Under the pieces are notes generated by a model, which searched no databases, was not told the origin of the DNA, and saw nothing but the letters and a program-made list of their open reading frames with translations. Position numbers and translations under genes: made by a program. Below are positions 62,696 to 64,000 of a stretch of 64,000 nt of DNA, in pieces. The stretch's first letter is position 1. Each line of letters begins with the position of its first letter. Source of the DNA: Sipunculus nudus (Eukaryota > Annelida > Sipuncula > Golfingiida > Sipunculidae); the NCBI GenBank assembly GCA_026874595.1, contig CM049314.1, forward strand, positions 64,514,800 through 64,578,799, in the 5' to 3' direction.

Positions 62696-63567
62696 CCCAC
62701 ACCTTTACCTTAATATAGGAACATTAAGCTTCTGTCTCAAACTACATTTGACATATTCCTCACAATGTGTACTAGTATATCAATATATATCTTTGGATTC
62801 ACATGATACTGGAAACATCTCAATATCACATTACTAGTTTAAGTAATGATGTATTCCATGTAAGTGCCGGTCAACATGCCTCAATGTCCTTTTACATATC
62901 CCTGTTAATGATAAGACACCTGAGCCCTCCAAGTATCTTAAAACCTGCAAAAAGGATACTTATCTATTATTAAAAAAATACCTGTATTCCGATTTCAGGT
63001 TAGTTATTGGTTAATATCTAAGTTGATTCTTTGATATTGCATTCTGTTACTTAAATGCCTAAAATATGAAGCCTATCCTGTTGCTGTATGAAAACATGCT
63101 TCCCGGTATGATTAATTACAAGGTCGGTCTACAGGTATACATAATGATATATTGAGATCGAATGGCTATTTTATCTAAATATTTATTTGCTGTTTTAATT
63201 TGTTGATTTGTATGATTAATTAACATACTTTTTAAATTAAGAAATATATTATCACTGATATTTTCCAATATTTAATCGAAGGTATCACGATATTTTCTTG
63301 AAAAGTATGTCTTACGCACTTCCTAGGCGATAGATTCTTCGAAACAATACATATAGTTCCATCATACATATTTCAGTAGACACGGGGAAAAAAACAGAGA
63401 CACGATTGAGGCCCTCTACAATGTATTGACAAGTCAGAACACAGATCACACGTAACAGCACTAAACCGGTCTATAATGGTAACAATGACAATATGAAACC
63501 TTGTTGCCCGCGAAGTCCCGTCCCTAAAATTATACTTCGGTAAACATTGAAATGATATTTGGCCTAC
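62696..63567. other. AT-rich DNA, possible intron of a minus-strand gene
   Basis: Nothing recognised. It would be intronic if the exon candidate at 63568-63642 is real. Confidence 0.35.
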
Positions 63568-63642
63568 CTTGCACGGCTGTAAAGCACGGAAAGGAGAGTA
63601 ACACGGACTTAGGCAGCAAACAGCAAGTTGCGTAGTCCATAT
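63568..63642 (-). CDS. Weak first-exon candidate
   Basis: From an ATG at about 63640 (-) the frame reads MDYATCCLLPKSVLLSFPC and a few more residues to a donor-like GCAAG|GTAGG at 63568/63567. The stretch is mildly hydrophobic, as in a signal peptide. It lies about 130 bp from the promoter-like cluster at 63764-63846. There is no acceptor partner in the window (the gene would continue leftwards) and no domain evidence, so this is only a pointer. Confidence 0.15.
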
Positions 63643-63763
63643 AGCTAGACGGAATGCTGTGAGACTGGGACAGCAAACACTTGTAAGCCTGTCAGCAGCT
63701 CCGCGGGATGAACAATGTTAAAGCACCGATCGACCAGAGGATGTCGTCTGCGATCGAAATTAT

Positions 63764-63846
63764 GGTGGGCGGGACCACACCTGTAACGACTGTCAATCAT
63801 CCTGCGACCCATTTACGTCAGCGCGCGATTGCAGGCCAATGACGTA
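63764..63846. promoter_or_regulatory. Promoter-like motif cluster
   Basis: Within 83 bp: GGTGGGCGGG (Sp/KLF type), TTACGTCA (CRE type), GCGCGCG, and CCAATGACGTA, which fuses a CCAAT box to a CRE half-site. The block is markedly richer in GC and CpG than its surroundings. A TATA-like TATATA lies at about 63889-63895. Orientation is undecided. Confidence 0.35.
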
Positions 63847-64000
63847 TGTGACTGGATTTGTGAATAGAAAAGGTTCGATAACTTAATTATATACCAGTAA
63901 TAGACATAACAAATTTCTTAGACGCCCAGCTTTTATAACTACATATATATCTTGCACGTCAATTTGTATACCTTTATATATCGCTTTCCCGAGAACCGAG

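Overview
The window reads as nuclear DNA of an invertebrate animal. Coding density is very low and the base composition is AT-rich. Long (TA)n, (GA)n and (ATT)n microsatellites are scattered throughout. There are tRNA-derived SINEs, a decayed CR1/L2-type LINE with an (ATT)n tail, many small inverted-repeat elements, and two exons joined by a GT-AG intron in compatible phase. Nothing looks bacterial or viral. The repeat repertoire recalls marine lophotrochozoans such as molluscs, but that placement is an inference from memory.

Only two protein-coding loci are supportable. At the left, 1327-1420 and 2145-2355 (+) look like the last two exons of a gene entering from upstream; the product ends in a single C-terminal membrane anchor. 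In the middle, 20077-21504 (-) is a complete, apparently intronless 475-residue type I membrane protein. It has a signal peptide, a tiny proline-rich ectodomain, one membrane span and a long tail carrying a degenerate internal repeat and several R-R-x-S phosphorylation-type sites. A perfect CRE palindrome and a TCTCGCGAGA element sit at its start codon. At the far right, 63.57-63.85 kb holds a weak promoter/first-exon candidate.

Layout. 0-9.7 kb: a pogo-like MITE inside a TA microsatellite, the two exons, a Z-DNA-prone tract, an NRF1-type palindrome and a 280-bp MITE. 9.7-11.6 kb: about 46 copies of a 41-bp minisatellite. 11.6-20 kb: enhancer-like single-copy DNA, a SINE, an ATCGAT-rich element and dispersed repeats. 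20-21.6 kb: the 475-residue gene. 21.6-44 kb: mostly unannotatable DNA with an inverted repeat, an enhancer-like block at 28.1-28.7 kb, a LINE relic at 29.8-30.5 kb, a SINE and MITEs.

44.0-56.4 kb is the most structured part: three tandem copies of a large unit (about 4.6, 4.7 and 3.0 kb), each starting at a (GA)n tract. An element with GTATCCGCC-type terminal inverted repeats is present in units 1 and 2 and absent from unit 3. Inside it lies a roughly 280-bp tandem repeat bearing the palindrome GGTGGCGCCACC at alternating spacings. A further 598-bp tandem duplication follows at 56.5-57.6 kb. 57.6-64 kb holds a dispersed repeat, a full-length MITE and a second SINE family.

All calls come from reading the sequence. 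No alignment or database search was run, so repeat boundaries are approximate unless a terminal motif fixes them.
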